The notes: generated from the letters alone by a model not told the origin. 23,488 nucleotides of DNA from PGYR01 sp041595255 (GCA_041595255.1 JBFHKR010000030.1:1-23488), one strand, 5' to 3'; positions 1 to 9,094 are shown, counted from the stretch's first letter. Numbers and translations are program-made.

Positions 1-84
1 GATTTTGGACCGGTAGCAATATTTGCTAGTTATAACGTGAGTAAATTCGATATTTTCAATGGTGGACTGCAATACAGTTTTTAG
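1..84 (+). CDS. C-terminal end of an outer-membrane-type protein (5' truncated)
   Basis: The first reading frame is open from base 1 and ends in TAG at 82-84, giving 27 residues that finish in ...GGLQYSF. A C-terminal beta-strand with alternating hydrophobic residues and a terminal Phe is the usual insertion signal of outer-membrane beta-barrels recognised by the BAM complex, so this is probably the last strand of such a barrel. The start lies outside the window and the family cannot be named. The stop is only three bases before the folD start, so the two genes are likely co-transcribed. Confidence 0.55.
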   Translation, partial: DFGPVAIFASYNVSKFDIFNGGLQYSF

Positions 85-87
85 ATT

Positions 88-960
88 ATGATGACAAAAA
101 TAATAGATGGCAAACAAATAGCCGAAAAGATAAAACAAGAAGTAAGAGAAAATACAGCAAAGCTTTACAAAGATAAAGGTATTAAACCTGGTTTAGCAAT
201 TCTATTAGTTGGTAACGACCCTGCATCCGAATCGTATGTTAGAAGCAAAGAACGAAATTCTGAGAATATGGATTTTCATTTTGTGATGGAAAGACGTAAT
301 TCGGATATTACTGAAGAAGAAGTGCTAAATCTAATTGATCAATGGAATAATGATGATGAAATACATGGTATTCTTATTCAGCTTCCTTTACCTAAGCATA
401 TAGACGAGAATAAAGTACTTACCAGATTAGACCCTGATAAAGATGTTGATGGGTTTCACCCTATTAATCTAGGACGATTAGTAGTCGGATTAGATGGTAT
501 GGTTCCTTGTACTCCAGCTGGGATAGTTGAGCTATTAAAAAGAAGTGATATCGAGACTAAAGGTAAACACGTAGTAGTTTTAGGTAGAAGTAATATAGTG
601 GGTAAACCAGTTGCGAACTTACTTTACCAAAAGCGAGAAGGAGCTAACTCTATAGTGACAATATGCCATTCCGCAGCCGAAGATGTATTTCAGTATACTA
701 AGCAAGCTGACATTCTTATAGTTGCTATTGGTAGTGCTAATTTCATAAAAGAAGAACATATCAAAGAAGGTTGTACAATTATAGATGTTGGTATTAATAG
801 AATTGATGCAGATAATGAAAAAGGGTACGAAATTGTTGGGGATGTAGATTTTTATGGTGTTATAGGAAAAGCTTCAGCAATAACACCTGTACCCGGTGGT
901 GTTGGACCAATGACTATTGCAATGTTAATGAGTAATACTTACAAATCTGCTGCTAAATAA
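88..960 (+). CDS. folD: Bifunctional methylenetetrahydrofolate dehydrogenase / methenyltetrahydrofolate cyclohydrolase
   Basis: FolD interconverts 5,10-methylene-THF and 10-formyl-THF in the cytoplasm, using NADP, and supplies one-carbon units for purine and formyl-Met synthesis. The 290-residue length is normal. Visible signatures are the active-site Tyr50 and Lys54 (SESYVRSK), the DVDGFHPINLGRL block at 119-131, the GRSNIVGKPVANLL dinucleotide-binding motif at 166-179 and the PVPGGVGPMT signature near 267-276. The segment just after Lys54 (ERNSENMDF) is less typical than the usual Ala/Gly-rich version. Two consecutive ATGs occur at 88 and 91 and either could be used. The stop overlaps the next start by one base (TAATG), implying translational coupling to the pseudouridine synthase gene. 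Confidence 0.96.
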   Translation: MMTKIIDGKQIAEKIKQEVRENTAKLYKDKGIKPGLAILLVGNDPASESYVRSKERNSENMDFHFVMERRNSDITEEEVLNLIDQWNNDDEIHGILIQLPLPKHIDENKVLTRLDPDKDVDGFHPINLGRLVVGLDGMVPCTPAGIVELLKRSDIETKGKHVVVLGRSNIVGKPVANLLYQKREGANSIVTICHSAAEDVFQYTKQADILIVAIGSANFIKEEHIKEGCTIIDVGINRIDADNEKGYEIVGDVDFYGVIGKASAITPVPGGVGPMTIAMLMSNTYKSAAK

Positions 961-1700
961 TGAAAAATAATAATCAACCTTATGAAATTATCTATGAAGA
1001 TGATTACATTGTAGCTGTCAATAAACAAGCAGGAATACTAGCCGTACCAGATAGGTACAATCCTAACATTATTAATCTAAAACATTTGTTAGGTCTTAAA
1101 TACGGAGAAATATTTGTAGTCCATAGATTAGATAAAGGCACAAGTGGCATAATGATTTATGCTAAAGATGCTGTCACTCATAAAGCATTCAATGAAATGT
1201 TTGAGAAACAAGAAATTGAGAAAATTTATCATGTTTTAGTTAAGGGAGTATTTCCTAAAAATGAGATAGATATTGATATACCAATTATGCCTAGTCAAGG
1301 AAAAAAAGGAATTTCTATACCTTCAGCTCGAGGAAAGCAATCTTTAACTAAAGTAAAAGTACTTGACCGATATGATAGAGCTACTATGCTTGAATGTAAT
1401 CTTGTAACAGGCCGTTCACATCAAATAAGAGTTCATCTTTCTACATTAGGATTTCCGCTATATGTTGATTTAGATTACGGTGGTAATGAATCATTCAAAA
1501 TTTCAGATTTCAAAAAGCGATTCAATCTAAAGAAAAATACAGAAGAAAGACCTATACTTGATAGGTTATCAATGCATGCGTATTCGATGCGATTTATACA
1601 TCCACGGACAAATAAAGAGCTTTACCTTGTTTCAGAGTACCATAGAGATTTTGCTGCTATGGTACAATTATTAAGTAAATACAACAAAATTTATCAATAA
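960..1700 (+). CDS. RluA-family pseudouridine synthase
   Basis: This 246-residue protein should isomerise specific uridines in rRNA or tRNA to pseudouridine. The catalytic motif HRLDKGTSG is at 55-63 with the nucleophilic Asp58, and the family block GRSHQIRVHLSTLGFPLYVD follows in the C-terminal half, ending with an HAYSMRFIHP-type strand. There is no N-terminal S4 RNA-binding domain, so it resembles the shorter RluA/RluC-like members, but the target uridine cannot be read from the sequence. Its ATG overlaps the last base of folD, and only 12 bases separate its stop from the next gene, so it lies in the folD-tilS operon. Confidence 0.93.
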   Translation: MKNNNQPYEIIYEDDYIVAVNKQAGILAVPDRYNPNIINLKHLLGLKYGEIFVVHRLDKGTSGIMIYAKDAVTHKAFNEMFEKQEIEKIYHVLVKGVFPKNEIDIDIPIMPSQGKKGISIPSARGKQSLTKVKVLDRYDRATMLECNLVTGRSHQIRVHLSTLGFPLYVDLDYGGNESFKISDFKKRFNLKKNTEERPILDRLSMHAYSMRFIHPRTNKELYLVSEYHRDFAAMVQLLSKYNKIYQ

Positions 1701-1712
1701 AAGATTTAAAAT

Positions 1713-3194
1713 TTGAAGACAAAAACTAAAAAATTCACAAAATTCTATTATCCAGATCAACTAACGAGTCTAGAGAGAAAGTCGAAAAAGTATTTTGACT
1801 TTTTTAGTAAAATAAAGAGAACATTAGAAACTGAACTCTATGTAGAGAAGAAATCCAAAATATTACTTGCAGTTAGTGGTGGTGTAGATTCAATTTCTTT
1901 ATTAGATATTTTTATCAACTTAAAAGATGAGTTGAATTTCGAACTTGCGGTGGCTCATTTTAATCATAAATTGAGAGAAAAAGACTCCGATAGAGATCAA
2001 AGGTTTGTTGAGAAAGTATGTAAACACAATGGGTTACAACTGTATAAAGCATCAGCAGATATAGAAAAATTTGCCAATGATAAGTCTTTATCAATCGAAG
2101 AAGCAGCAAGAGCTAAAAGATATCAATTCTTCGAAAAAATATGTAACAAGTATAAATTCGAATACTTAGCAACGGCCCATACGAAAAATGATCTAGCAGA
2201 AACTTTTCTACTTAACTTATTCAGAGGTAGTGGACTTCATGGGTTAACTTCTATTCCTACTCGTAGAAAATTAACTAAAAACTCCTTTGTTATCCGCCCT
2301 TTGATCAATATTACTAAAGGCGAATTAATCGAATATGCTAAGCTAAGAGAACTTAAATGGGTAGAAGACAAAACAAATGATGAGTTAATTTATACTCGTA
2401 ATAAAATCAGGAATTTATTAATTCCTGAAATTGAGAGTAATTATAATCCAAATTTTGTGAACACAATCGAAAGAACTTCATCTATTATAAAGAGCGCTAA
2501 TCAATTCGTTAGTGATTATACAGAAGCAAATTTCAAGAAGATATTTATAACAGCTAATCAAGGACAAGTTGAGATAAATTCACAGTTTTTAGACTCTTAT
2601 GCCGAAATAATTCAAAATGAAATGGTCAGAAAAACTCTCTCTAGATACTTTGCCTTTCACCATGCTCCCTATGAATTAACGGAACGTATAGCTGAATTAA
2701 CTAGTAAGAATGTTAATACTAAAATAGAAATTTCAGATTCTCTATATGCTCTGAAAGAAAGAGGAAAGATAATAATACAAAAAGACAATAAAGTCGAAAA
2801 AGTTATTATTAATAAGACCATAAAACCTGAAGGCCTTGTAGAGATTGGAGGCTATAAAATAAAATTTACTAAGGTAGATAAAAAGGATGTAGTATTTGTA
2901 AAGGATAATAATGTTGAGTATTTCGATACTGAATTTATGCCCAATAACTTAGTAGTTAGAAGTTGGATAAAAGGCGATAAACTAACACCATTTGGATTTG
3001 ATGGCACTGTAAAAGTATCGGATTTATTAAATAATAAAAAACTTAGTAATATAGATAAAGAATCATTGCTAATATTAACAGACAAAATAGATATTGTTTG
3101 GGTACTTGGTATTAGAATGAGCAGCAAATACGCAGTTACAAAAGAATCTAAACAAATACTTAAAGCAGAAATACTTAAAAACCCTATTAAATAA
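1713..3194 (+). CDS. tilS: tRNA(Ile)-lysidine synthetase
   Basis: TilS attaches lysine to C34 of tRNA-Ile(CAU), using ATP, so that the tRNA reads AUA instead of AUG. The PP-loop ATP-binding motif SGGVDS is at residues 55-60. It is followed by a HTKNDLAET version of the usual HHxDDxxET motif, the FRGSGLHGL block, and the RNKIR..LIPEI signature. The C-terminal TilS substrate-binding domain (WIKGDKLTPFG...) is also present. The 493 residues are within the family range; about 45 residues precede the PP-loop, longer than usual. The start must be non-ATG: an in-frame TAA lies at 1707-1709 and no Met occurs before the PP-loop, so TTG at 1713 is chosen. It precedes ftsH, a linkage known in Firmicutes, where hpt usually sits between them. 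Confidence 0.94.
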   Translation: MKTKTKKFTKFYYPDQLTSLERKSKKYFDFFSKIKRTLETELYVEKKSKILLAVSGGVDSISLLDIFINLKDELNFELAVAHFNHKLREKDSDRDQRFVEKVCKHNGLQLYKASADIEKFANDKSLSIEEAARAKRYQFFEKICNKYKFEYLATAHTKNDLAETFLLNLFRGSGLHGLTSIPTRRKLTKNSFVIRPLINITKGELIEYAKLRELKWVEDKTNDELIYTRNKIRNLLIPEIESNYNPNFVNTIERTSSIIKSANQFVSDYTEANFKKIFITANQGQVEINSQFLDSYAEIIQNEMVRKTLSRYFAFHHAPYELTERIAELTSKNVNTKIEISDSLYALKERGKIIIQKDNKVEKVIINKTIKPEGLVEIGGYKIKFTKVDKKDVVFVKDNNVEYFDTEFMPNNLVVRSWIKGDKLTPFGFDGTVKVSDLLNNKKLSNIDKESLLILTDKIDIVWVLGIRMSSKYAVTKESKQILKAEILKNPIK

Positions 3195-3267
3195 TAAATA
3201 AAAAATTTAAATTTGAGTTTTGCGTCATATTACAAACAATAAAAATACGAAAATTAAGGCAGATTAA

Positions 3268-5319
3268 ATGAACGGAACAGACAAGAAAAATAACAAGAAA
3301 ACACCTAACCACAATCAAGATGAACAGCAAGGAAAAATGGGCAAAAACATGATGTTTTGGCTCTTTATTTCGTTAGGAGTGATTTCTCTCTTATTATTTT
3401 TTCAAGATGGTAACAAGAGTGATGCAAGAGTATCATACTCTCAATACAAAGAATTTTTAGATAAAGGTTTGATTACCGAAGCTACAATTATTAAAACTCA
3501 AATGAATGATTTCGAGTTTTATGGAAAGCTTTCAAATCCAGTTACTATAAAAGTTGATAACAAGAAAAAGAAAGTTTCAACTTTTGTTACAAAGTTAGGA
3601 GTATTGGATACTGAAACAGAAATGCTATGGGAATCAAAAGGGATAGAGTTAAAATATGAACAAGGTGATGACTTCTTTTGGAGTACTATAATTACACTTT
3701 TGCCATTAGTATTACTATTCGTTTTGATGATATTTTTATTCCGAAGAATGCAAGGTGGAGGGGGAGGCCAAAGAGGACTCTTCAACTTTGGAAAAGCAAG
3801 GATTAAGCTATTAGACGAAAGTTTAGAGAAAGTTACATTCAAAGATGTAGCAGGTGTTGATGAAGCAAAATATGAATTAGAAGAAGTTATTGAATTTCTA
3901 AAAGAGCCTTCTAAATTTAAAAAGCTAGGTGGTAAAATCCCTAAAGGTGTTCTTCTCCTTGGTTCACCAGGAACTGGTAAGACTTTATTAGCTAGAGCGG
4001 TAGCCGGAGAAGCTGGTGTACCTTTCTTTTCAATGTCTGGTGCCGACTTTGTTGAGATGTTTGTAGGTGTCGGGGCTAGTAGAGTTAGAGACTTATTTGA
4101 ACAAGCTAAGAAAAGTAGCCCTTGTTTAGTATTTATTGATGAGATTGATGCAGTAGGTAGACAAAGAGGTGCTGGATTAGGTGGAGGACATGATGAGAGA
4201 GAGCAAACTCTTAATCAATTATTAGTGGAGATGGATGGTTTTGAGCAAAATAGTGGTATTATAATAATTGCAGCCACTAATAGACCTGATGTATTAGATC
4301 CAGCTTTATTAAGACCAGGAAGATTTGATAGACAAGTAGTAGTAGATAGACCCGATGTAGTTGGTAGAGAAGGCATATTTGCAGTGCATACAAGAAAAAT
4401 TCCACTTTCTGATGACGTGGATTTGAAGATTTTAGCTCGTGGAACTCCTGGTTTGTCTGGAGCAGATATTGCAAATGTCATCAATGAAGCTGCATTATTT
4501 GCAGCAAGAAGAAATAGTGACAAAGTTACGATGTATGACTTTGAAAATGCCAAAGATAAAATTCTAATGGGTATAGAAAGAAGAAGTCTTGTAATATCAG
4601 ATAAAGAAAAAGAAATGACAGCTTATCATGAGATGGGCCACGTACTAATAGGTAAATTAGTTCCTAAGAGTGACCCTGTACATAAAGTGACAATAATTCC
4701 TAGAGGGAGAGCACTAGGTGTTACCGCTTCTTTGCCTGAAGAAGATTTGCACTCCTATTCTAAAGAATATATAGAAGCCAAATTAATAATGTTAATGGGT
4801 GGTAGAGCAGCAGAAAAATTAGTTTTCGGTAATACTACATCTGGTGCTTCAAATGATATAAAAAGAGCCACTGATCTAGCCAGAAAGATGGTTTGTGATT
4901 GGGGTATGTCTGATATTATTGGTCCGGTAAACTATGCTACAAGTGAAGATGAATTATTCTTAGGTAGAGAAATAGCACATCAAAGGGAATTCTCAGAAAG
5001 CACGCAAGAAAAAATAGATGCTGAAGTAAAAAACATTTTATTCAATGCAAATGCTAAAGCAGAAGAAATATTAGCAGAGAATATTGACTTATTGCATAGT
5101 ACTTCCAAATTATTATTAGAAAGAGAAATACTAGATGCAGTTGAAATAGAAATGTTAATGAAAGGTGAAGAATTGCCTCCAATTAATTTAAGTAAATTAA
5201 ATGCTATAAAATCAATGAATATCAAAAGTAATAAAGTTGATACTATAATTGATGATAAAGTAACAGATAATAAAGACAATAATACAGAAGAAGTAACTTC
5301 TGACAATAAAAATATATAA
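3268..5319 (+). CDS. ftsH: ATP-dependent zinc metalloprotease FtsH
   Basis: FtsH is the hexameric membrane-anchored AAA+ protease that extracts and degrades damaged membrane proteins and short-lived regulators. Two membrane segments (about 30-46 and 139-158) flank a small periplasmic domain and are followed by a Gly-rich linker. The AAA module shows Walker A GSPGTGKT at 232-239, pore motif MFVGVGA near 264-270, Walker B LVFIDEIDA at 287-295 and the SRH with its Arg fingers (RPGRFDR, 349-355). The protease domain has the zinc motif HEMGH at 454-458 (Met instead of the usual Ala; all ligands kept) and the third ligand Asp530 in TSGASNDIKRA. The C-terminal tail of about 50 residues is Asp/Asn/Lys-rich. 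It starts 73 bases after tilS and ends 11 bases before the repeat protein. Confidence 0.98.
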   Translation: MNGTDKKNNKKTPNHNQDEQQGKMGKNMMFWLFISLGVISLLLFFQDGNKSDARVSYSQYKEFLDKGLITEATIIKTQMNDFEFYGKLSNPVTIKVDNKKKKVSTFVTKLGVLDTETEMLWESKGIELKYEQGDDFFWSTIITLLPLVLLFVLMIFLFRRMQGGGGGQRGLFNFGKARIKLLDESLEKVTFKDVAGVDEAKYELEEVIEFLKEPSKFKKLGGKIPKGVLLLGSPGTGKTLLARAVAGEAGVPFFSMSGADFVEMFVGVGASRVRDLFEQAKKSSPCLVFIDEIDAVGRQRGAGLGGGHDEREQTLNQLLVEMDGFEQNSGIIIIAATNRPDVLDPALLRPGRFDRQVVVDRPDVVGREGIFAVHTRKIPLSDDVDLKILARGTPGLSGADIANVINEAALFAARRNSDKVTMYDFENAKDKILMGIERRSLVISDKEKEMTAYHEMGHVLIGKLVPKSDPVHKVTIIPRGRALGVTASLPEEDLHSYSKEYIEAKLIMLMGGRAAEKLVFGNTTSGASNDIKRATDLARKMVCDWGMSDIIGPVNYATSEDELFLGREIAHQREFSESTQEKIDAEVKNILFNANAKAEEILAENIDLLHSTSKLLLEREILDAVEIEMLMKGEELPPINLSKLNAIKSMNIKSNKVDTIIDDKVTDNKDNNTEEVTSDNKNI

Positions 5320-5330
5320 CCTTAAAGTCG

Positions 5331-6842
5331 GTGAATGAAATGACAGACGCAATCAATGAAAATATAAATCCAGAGCAAACTCAACCAAGTTCTGAAGTGC
5401 CTGAAAACCTTAACGAAGAAAAAGTAAATGAAACTCCAGATGTGAATGATACGGCAGTAACTTCAGAGATAGAAGAAGCACCTATTGAAAAGATTGAGTT
5501 GCAAGTAAATGAGGAAGCTCTAAAAGAGCAAAATCAGTTATTCGAATCTTTGAAAAAAGAAGTTGAAGCATTAAAATCTGATTTAAATACTATGGATGAG
5601 ATTAAGCATGAAAGAAAGAGTATGGCGGAACTTAAAGAAAAACTACTTTCATTATTCTTAATTTCTAAAACAGAACGTGATGAGTATGTAGATATTATCC
5701 AGTCAAAATTTGAAATTTTAAAGGAAACGTCTGATAAAATTAAGAATGAAATTAATGCAAAATTGGATGAGAATCTAAAAATAATCGAACCAAAAGTACA
5801 TGAAGTCTTAAAAGAAGCTGAGAATCCTGAGAATTTTACTGAAATTAGAAAAAAGCTAATTGATATTCAAAATGAACTAAAAGATTTTGAACTTCATAGA
5901 GATAGAAAAGATGATTTCTTTAGTCTAGTACAAAAAGCATTCGAATCATTAAATGAAAAGCAAGATCTAGAAAGAGAAAAATATGAGATGGAAATCTCAG
6001 AAAATTATTTAAATATCAAACCAAAAGTAGCTGAAGCAATAAAGTTTGCAGTGCAAACAGACAATTATAATCAAGCTAGAGAAAAATTAATTGAATGTCA
6101 GAATGAACTTAAAAAGTTGAAACTAAAAAAAGATCATTTGGACGAATTGTTTGGACTAATACGCATCGCTTTTGAGAATGTAAATCAAAAGCAAGACTTA
6201 GAAAGGGAAGAGCTTAAAGAAAAATCAGTAGAAAGCTATAACGAAATAAAACCGATTGTCACAGAAGCTGTATCATTTGCTGACTCAACTGATGATTATG
6301 AATCTGCACGTAAAAGACTAATTGAAACTCAGAAGGCTATAAAAGAAAAAGTACTTACACGTAGTCAACGCGATGAGTTATACGGTGCAGTTAGAGAGGT
6401 ATTCAATCGACTTAATGAAAAACAAGATTCTAATAGGGGCGAATTTTTAGAGGAATGCAATAATAATTATGCAAGATTAGAAGTATCAGTTAATGAGGCT
6501 TGCGCTTATATTGATTTTACAAATGATTTGAATGATATAAGAGAAGGGTTAATAGCAGTCCAAGATGAAGTTAAGATAGTTAAATTAACCAGAACTCAAC
6601 GAAATGAGCTATTTAAAAGAATTAGAGTTGGATTTGGTAGATTTGATGAAAAAAGAAATGAATTTATAAAAAGTAGAAAAAAGCATAAGAAAGAACAACT
6701 TGAAGAAAAACTAGAATCGAAAGTTGAGAAAGTAGAAAAAATTGAAGATGTTTCTATTAAAGATAAAATTCAAAAAGAAATAGAAGAAACTCAATCCAAG
6801 ATAGAGAATATAGAAAACGAGATCAATAAATTAGAAGAATAG
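5331..6842 (+). CDS. Charged helical protein with exact 77-residue tandem repeats, DUF349-like
   Basis: A cytoplasmic-looking, very Glu/Lys-rich protein of 503 residues with no signal peptide or membrane segment. Residues 1-60 are acidic and probably disordered. From 99 onward the chain is built of repeats beginning at 99, 176, 253, 330 and 407, exactly 77 residues apart with no gaps; the fifth is partial. Each repeat reads roughly LIxxQxxxK...R.eLf..ir.aF..lNeKQDleRe...Y..iKp.v.EA..fa..t.dy..aR. The layout, length and the Q...K/aromatic pattern resemble DUF349, a helical domain known in tandem copies, although the usual Trp residues are missing; this assignment is tentative. Residues 450-503 form a Lys/Glu coiled coil. 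GTG at 5331 or ATG at 5340 could start it. It follows ftsH by 11 bases and is probably co-transcribed. Function unknown. Confidence 0.85.
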   Translation: MNEMTDAINENINPEQTQPSSEVPENLNEEKVNETPDVNDTAVTSEIEEAPIEKIELQVNEEALKEQNQLFESLKKEVEALKSDLNTMDEIKHERKSMAELKEKLLSLFLISKTERDEYVDIIQSKFEILKETSDKIKNEINAKLDENLKIIEPKVHEVLKEAENPENFTEIRKKLIDIQNELKDFELHRDRKDDFFSLVQKAFESLNEKQDLEREKYEMEISENYLNIKPKVAEAIKFAVQTDNYNQAREKLIECQNELKKLKLKKDHLDELFGLIRIAFENVNQKQDLEREELKEKSVESYNEIKPIVTEAVSFADSTDDYESARKRLIETQKAIKEKVLTRSQRDELYGAVREVFNRLNEKQDSNRGEFLEECNNNYARLEVSVNEACAYIDFTNDLNDIREGLIAVQDEVKIVKLTRTQRNELFKRIRVGFGRFDEKRNEFIKSRKKHKKEQLEEKLESKVEKVEKIEDVSIKDKIQKEIEETQSKIENIENEINKLEE

Positions 6843-6892
6843 TAAAACAATTTTGTAATTTTAGAATTATATTCTTTTACGATTACTTTTAA

Positions 6893-9094
6893 TTGAGAAA
6901 ACAATTGTCTTTGGTTAGATTTTTATATCTATTTTGTATTTTACTTCCAAGCATAATAATTGCTAATTCGGAAGATAACTACCCTATATTATTAGAGAAA
7001 AAGCAAACTAACCCTGGTAAAATCTATAATCTTACTGGGGACGGTTTTGTAGTAGTAAAGAATAACTGGTTAGACAAAACGACTACATTATCCGTATTTA
7101 ATTCTGAACTACAAAAAAAATCACTAATCTTAAATAATACGGAAATTAGAGACTTATATTCCAATGATTCACTCACATCAGCAATTGCAACTTCTAAAAG
7201 AAGAGCATTTTTAACTAAGTTTGATAGTTATTTCTCAGTCAGTAAGATATTTTTATTAGATACCATTACTGATATCAATGATAAACTAAAAATCCATTAC
7301 TCTTCTTCAGACAAGTTTATAATAAGTAAGAACAATGAACTTTTCTACTTTGATACAAAAAGAAAAGTGAAACAAACACTATCAACTAGGTTTATTGAAA
7401 ATAGCTACCTTTATATTGACGATAATAAATTCTATTATTTAAGATCATCTGATAATGTAACTTACCTGATCGAAAATATTAATCATAAATATGAAAAAGA
7501 ATTATTACGAATAGAGCCGGCCAACAGTTATTCATTATCAATTAAGAATTCTAAACTAGTGGTTGAGTGTCACTATGAGAATAATTCCCATATTCTCATT
7601 TATACCAAATCTTTAAAACTTATTTCAGATTTTTGGATTGATCAAGTTAACCAAGACTATATACTAGCAGAAGTTAATAATAAGGAACTAGGTGTATTTT
7701 CGATTTCTTATTCAGAGGATAAATACACTGTGCTACATACAGATCTTAAATCAGAAATAATAAATGAATATGAACTACCAAATTATATTATATCTCCTCT
7801 AGGTATTTTTTATTCAAATGATAATATTACAGTTATTTTTCAGAATGCAATTTACAATTTCGATAAAAAACTTAATGTTAACTTCTATAAGCCAATTTCG
7901 ATAACTACAAGTGAAGTAAATTCTAATATTAGTATAATCAATCACGAAAAGTATTTTGCATACTCTACAATTGATGCATCAATTTACAACAAGACAAAAA
8001 ACACTTTTTGGCAAATTTATTACTACTATAATAGTTTTATAAACTATATAATTCCTTTGCTGCTATTAACTATCATAATAGTAATATATTACCTTTATTC
8101 TAAAAAGAAAGAGTTGAATGCTACTCTATTAGAATTATCAGATAATGATTTCATATTTGTCTTTAATAAAAAAGGTGATTTAGTAAATATTAACAAAACA
8201 GCAATGAAGATAATTGAAATCGACTCATCTGTACCATTAGGAAGGTTTTTCAAATACTATTGTATTAGCGAACATACTACAGAGTTATTTGAGATATTTG
8301 AGAAAATGAGAGTCCTCAAAGAGAGTTTTCAACAGAAAATACATATATATCATAATGATGAACTTCATGAATATATTTGCAGTGCTGTAACTAAAAGAAG
8401 AGTTACCGGCTCAGTAGTTGGATATTTATTATCTGGTACCGATATTACTGAAGAATTACGTCAACAAAAATTGAATAATTTTGCACAATTAGCCCATGAT
8501 ATGCAGACTAACTTAAGTACACTCAAGCTGAATGCTGAAGAACTAGAAGCATCAAGCGAGGAATCGGAAAATAAGAAAAACAAGATTATCAAACAGATAA
8601 ATATTTTGAATCAAAAAGTCCGAGATATAGTAACTGTTGGAAGGAGTTCAAGTGTTCATAAAGCAAAACATAATGCCAAGTCATTAATTGCAGAAGTTAT
8701 TGAAGAATTTGATTTTGAATTTTATCCAAATATCACTTTTATTGATGAAAGCAGTGATTTCGAATTATATGTTGATAAACAAAAGCTTTCCAGGGCAATA
8801 AGAAACGCCACTGAAAATAGCTTGAAATCTATGAAGGATAGTGTATCAGGCAAATTAATACTAAAAGCCTACAAAAATTCGAAATATGCATATTTTGAAG
8901 TCCAGGACAATGGAAAAGGTATGAGTAAAGAAGTAAAAGAAAATATGTTAAAACCATATTTTACTTCAGCTGGGGGAACAGGATTAGGCACAATGATAAT
9001 GCGCAATGCAATAGAACAGCATGGTGGCGAAATTATTGTAGAGTCTGAAGAAGGAACAGGAACTAAGATTAGTTTTAAAATTCCATTATCCTAA
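6893..9094 (+). CDS. Orphan membrane sensor histidine kinase with large extracytoplasmic domain and PAS domain
   Basis: The 733-residue protein begins with a signal/membrane segment (7-24), then about 350 residues of beta-rich, Asn/Tyr/Ser-rich sequence outside the membrane, possibly a propeller-like sensor. A transmembrane helix (383-402), a PAS-like domain (about 411-520), a dimerisation helix with phospho-acceptor His535 in AHDMQTNL, and an HATPase domain follow. The latter has the N-box (Asn638, Asn642), G1 motif DNGKGM (672-677), the KPYFTS F-box and G2 motif GGTGLG (694-699). The catalytic set is complete. No response regulator is adjacent, so the partner is unknown. An in-frame TAA directly precedes TTG 6893 and there is no Met before the PAS domain, so the start must be TTG (6893 or 6905). 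Its TAA overlaps the TAG of the convergent reductase gene. Confidence 0.9.
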   Translation: MRKQLSLVRFLYLFCILLPSIIIANSEDNYPILLEKKQTNPGKIYNLTGDGFVVVKNNWLDKTTTLSVFNSELQKKSLILNNTEIRDLYSNDSLTSAIATSKRRAFLTKFDSYFSVSKIFLLDTITDINDKLKIHYSSSDKFIISKNNELFYFDTKRKVKQTLSTRFIENSYLYIDDNKFYYLRSSDNVTYLIENINHKYEKELLRIEPANSYSLSIKNSKLVVECHYENNSHILIYTKSLKLISDFWIDQVNQDYILAEVNNKELGVFSISYSEDKYTVLHTDLKSEIINEYELPNYIISPLGIFYSNDNITVIFQNAIYNFDKKLNVNFYKPISITTSEVNSNISIINHEKYFAYSTIDASIYNKTKNTFWQIYYYYNSFINYIIPLLLLTIIIVIYYLYSKKKELNATLLELSDNDFIFVFNKKGDLVNINKTAMKIIEIDSSVPLGRFFKYYCISEHTTELFEIFEKMRVLKESFQQKIHIYHNDELHEYICSAVTKRRVTGSVVGYLLSGTDITEELRQQKLNNFAQLAHDMQTNLSTLKLNAEELEASSEESENKKNKIIKQINILNQKVRDIVTVGRSSSVHKAKHNAKSLIAEVIEEFDFEFYPNITFIDESSDFELYVDKQKLSRAIRNATENSLKSMKDSVSGKLILKAYKNSKYAYFEVQDNGKGMSKEVKENMLKPYFTSAGGTGLGTMIMRNAIEQHGGEIIVESEEGTGTKISFKIPLS

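Noticed and set aside
2407..2428. Perfect 9-bp inverted repeat with a 4-base loop inside tilS
   Set aside because: It encodes the conserved RN..IPEI region of TilS, has no T-run, and similar palindromes are expected by chance in AT-rich coding DNA.
3195..3267. Possible ftsH promoter (TTTTG at 3218-3222)
   Set aside because: No TAnnTTTG-like box lies at the right distance, so I cannot support it.
4215..4553. Minus-strand open frame of 112 codons inside ftsH
   Set aside because: It is fully antisense to the AAA domain of a highly conserved gene; low GC and codon bias make such shadow frames common.
5331..6842. Repeat protein as a surface adhesin
   Set aside because: No signal peptide, no membrane segment and a strongly charged helical composition point to a cytoplasmic protein.
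7575..7599. Perfect 9-bp inverted repeat with a 7-base loop inside the kinase sensor region
   Set aside because: It lies in the middle of an intact coding frame, without a T-run or any regulatory context.
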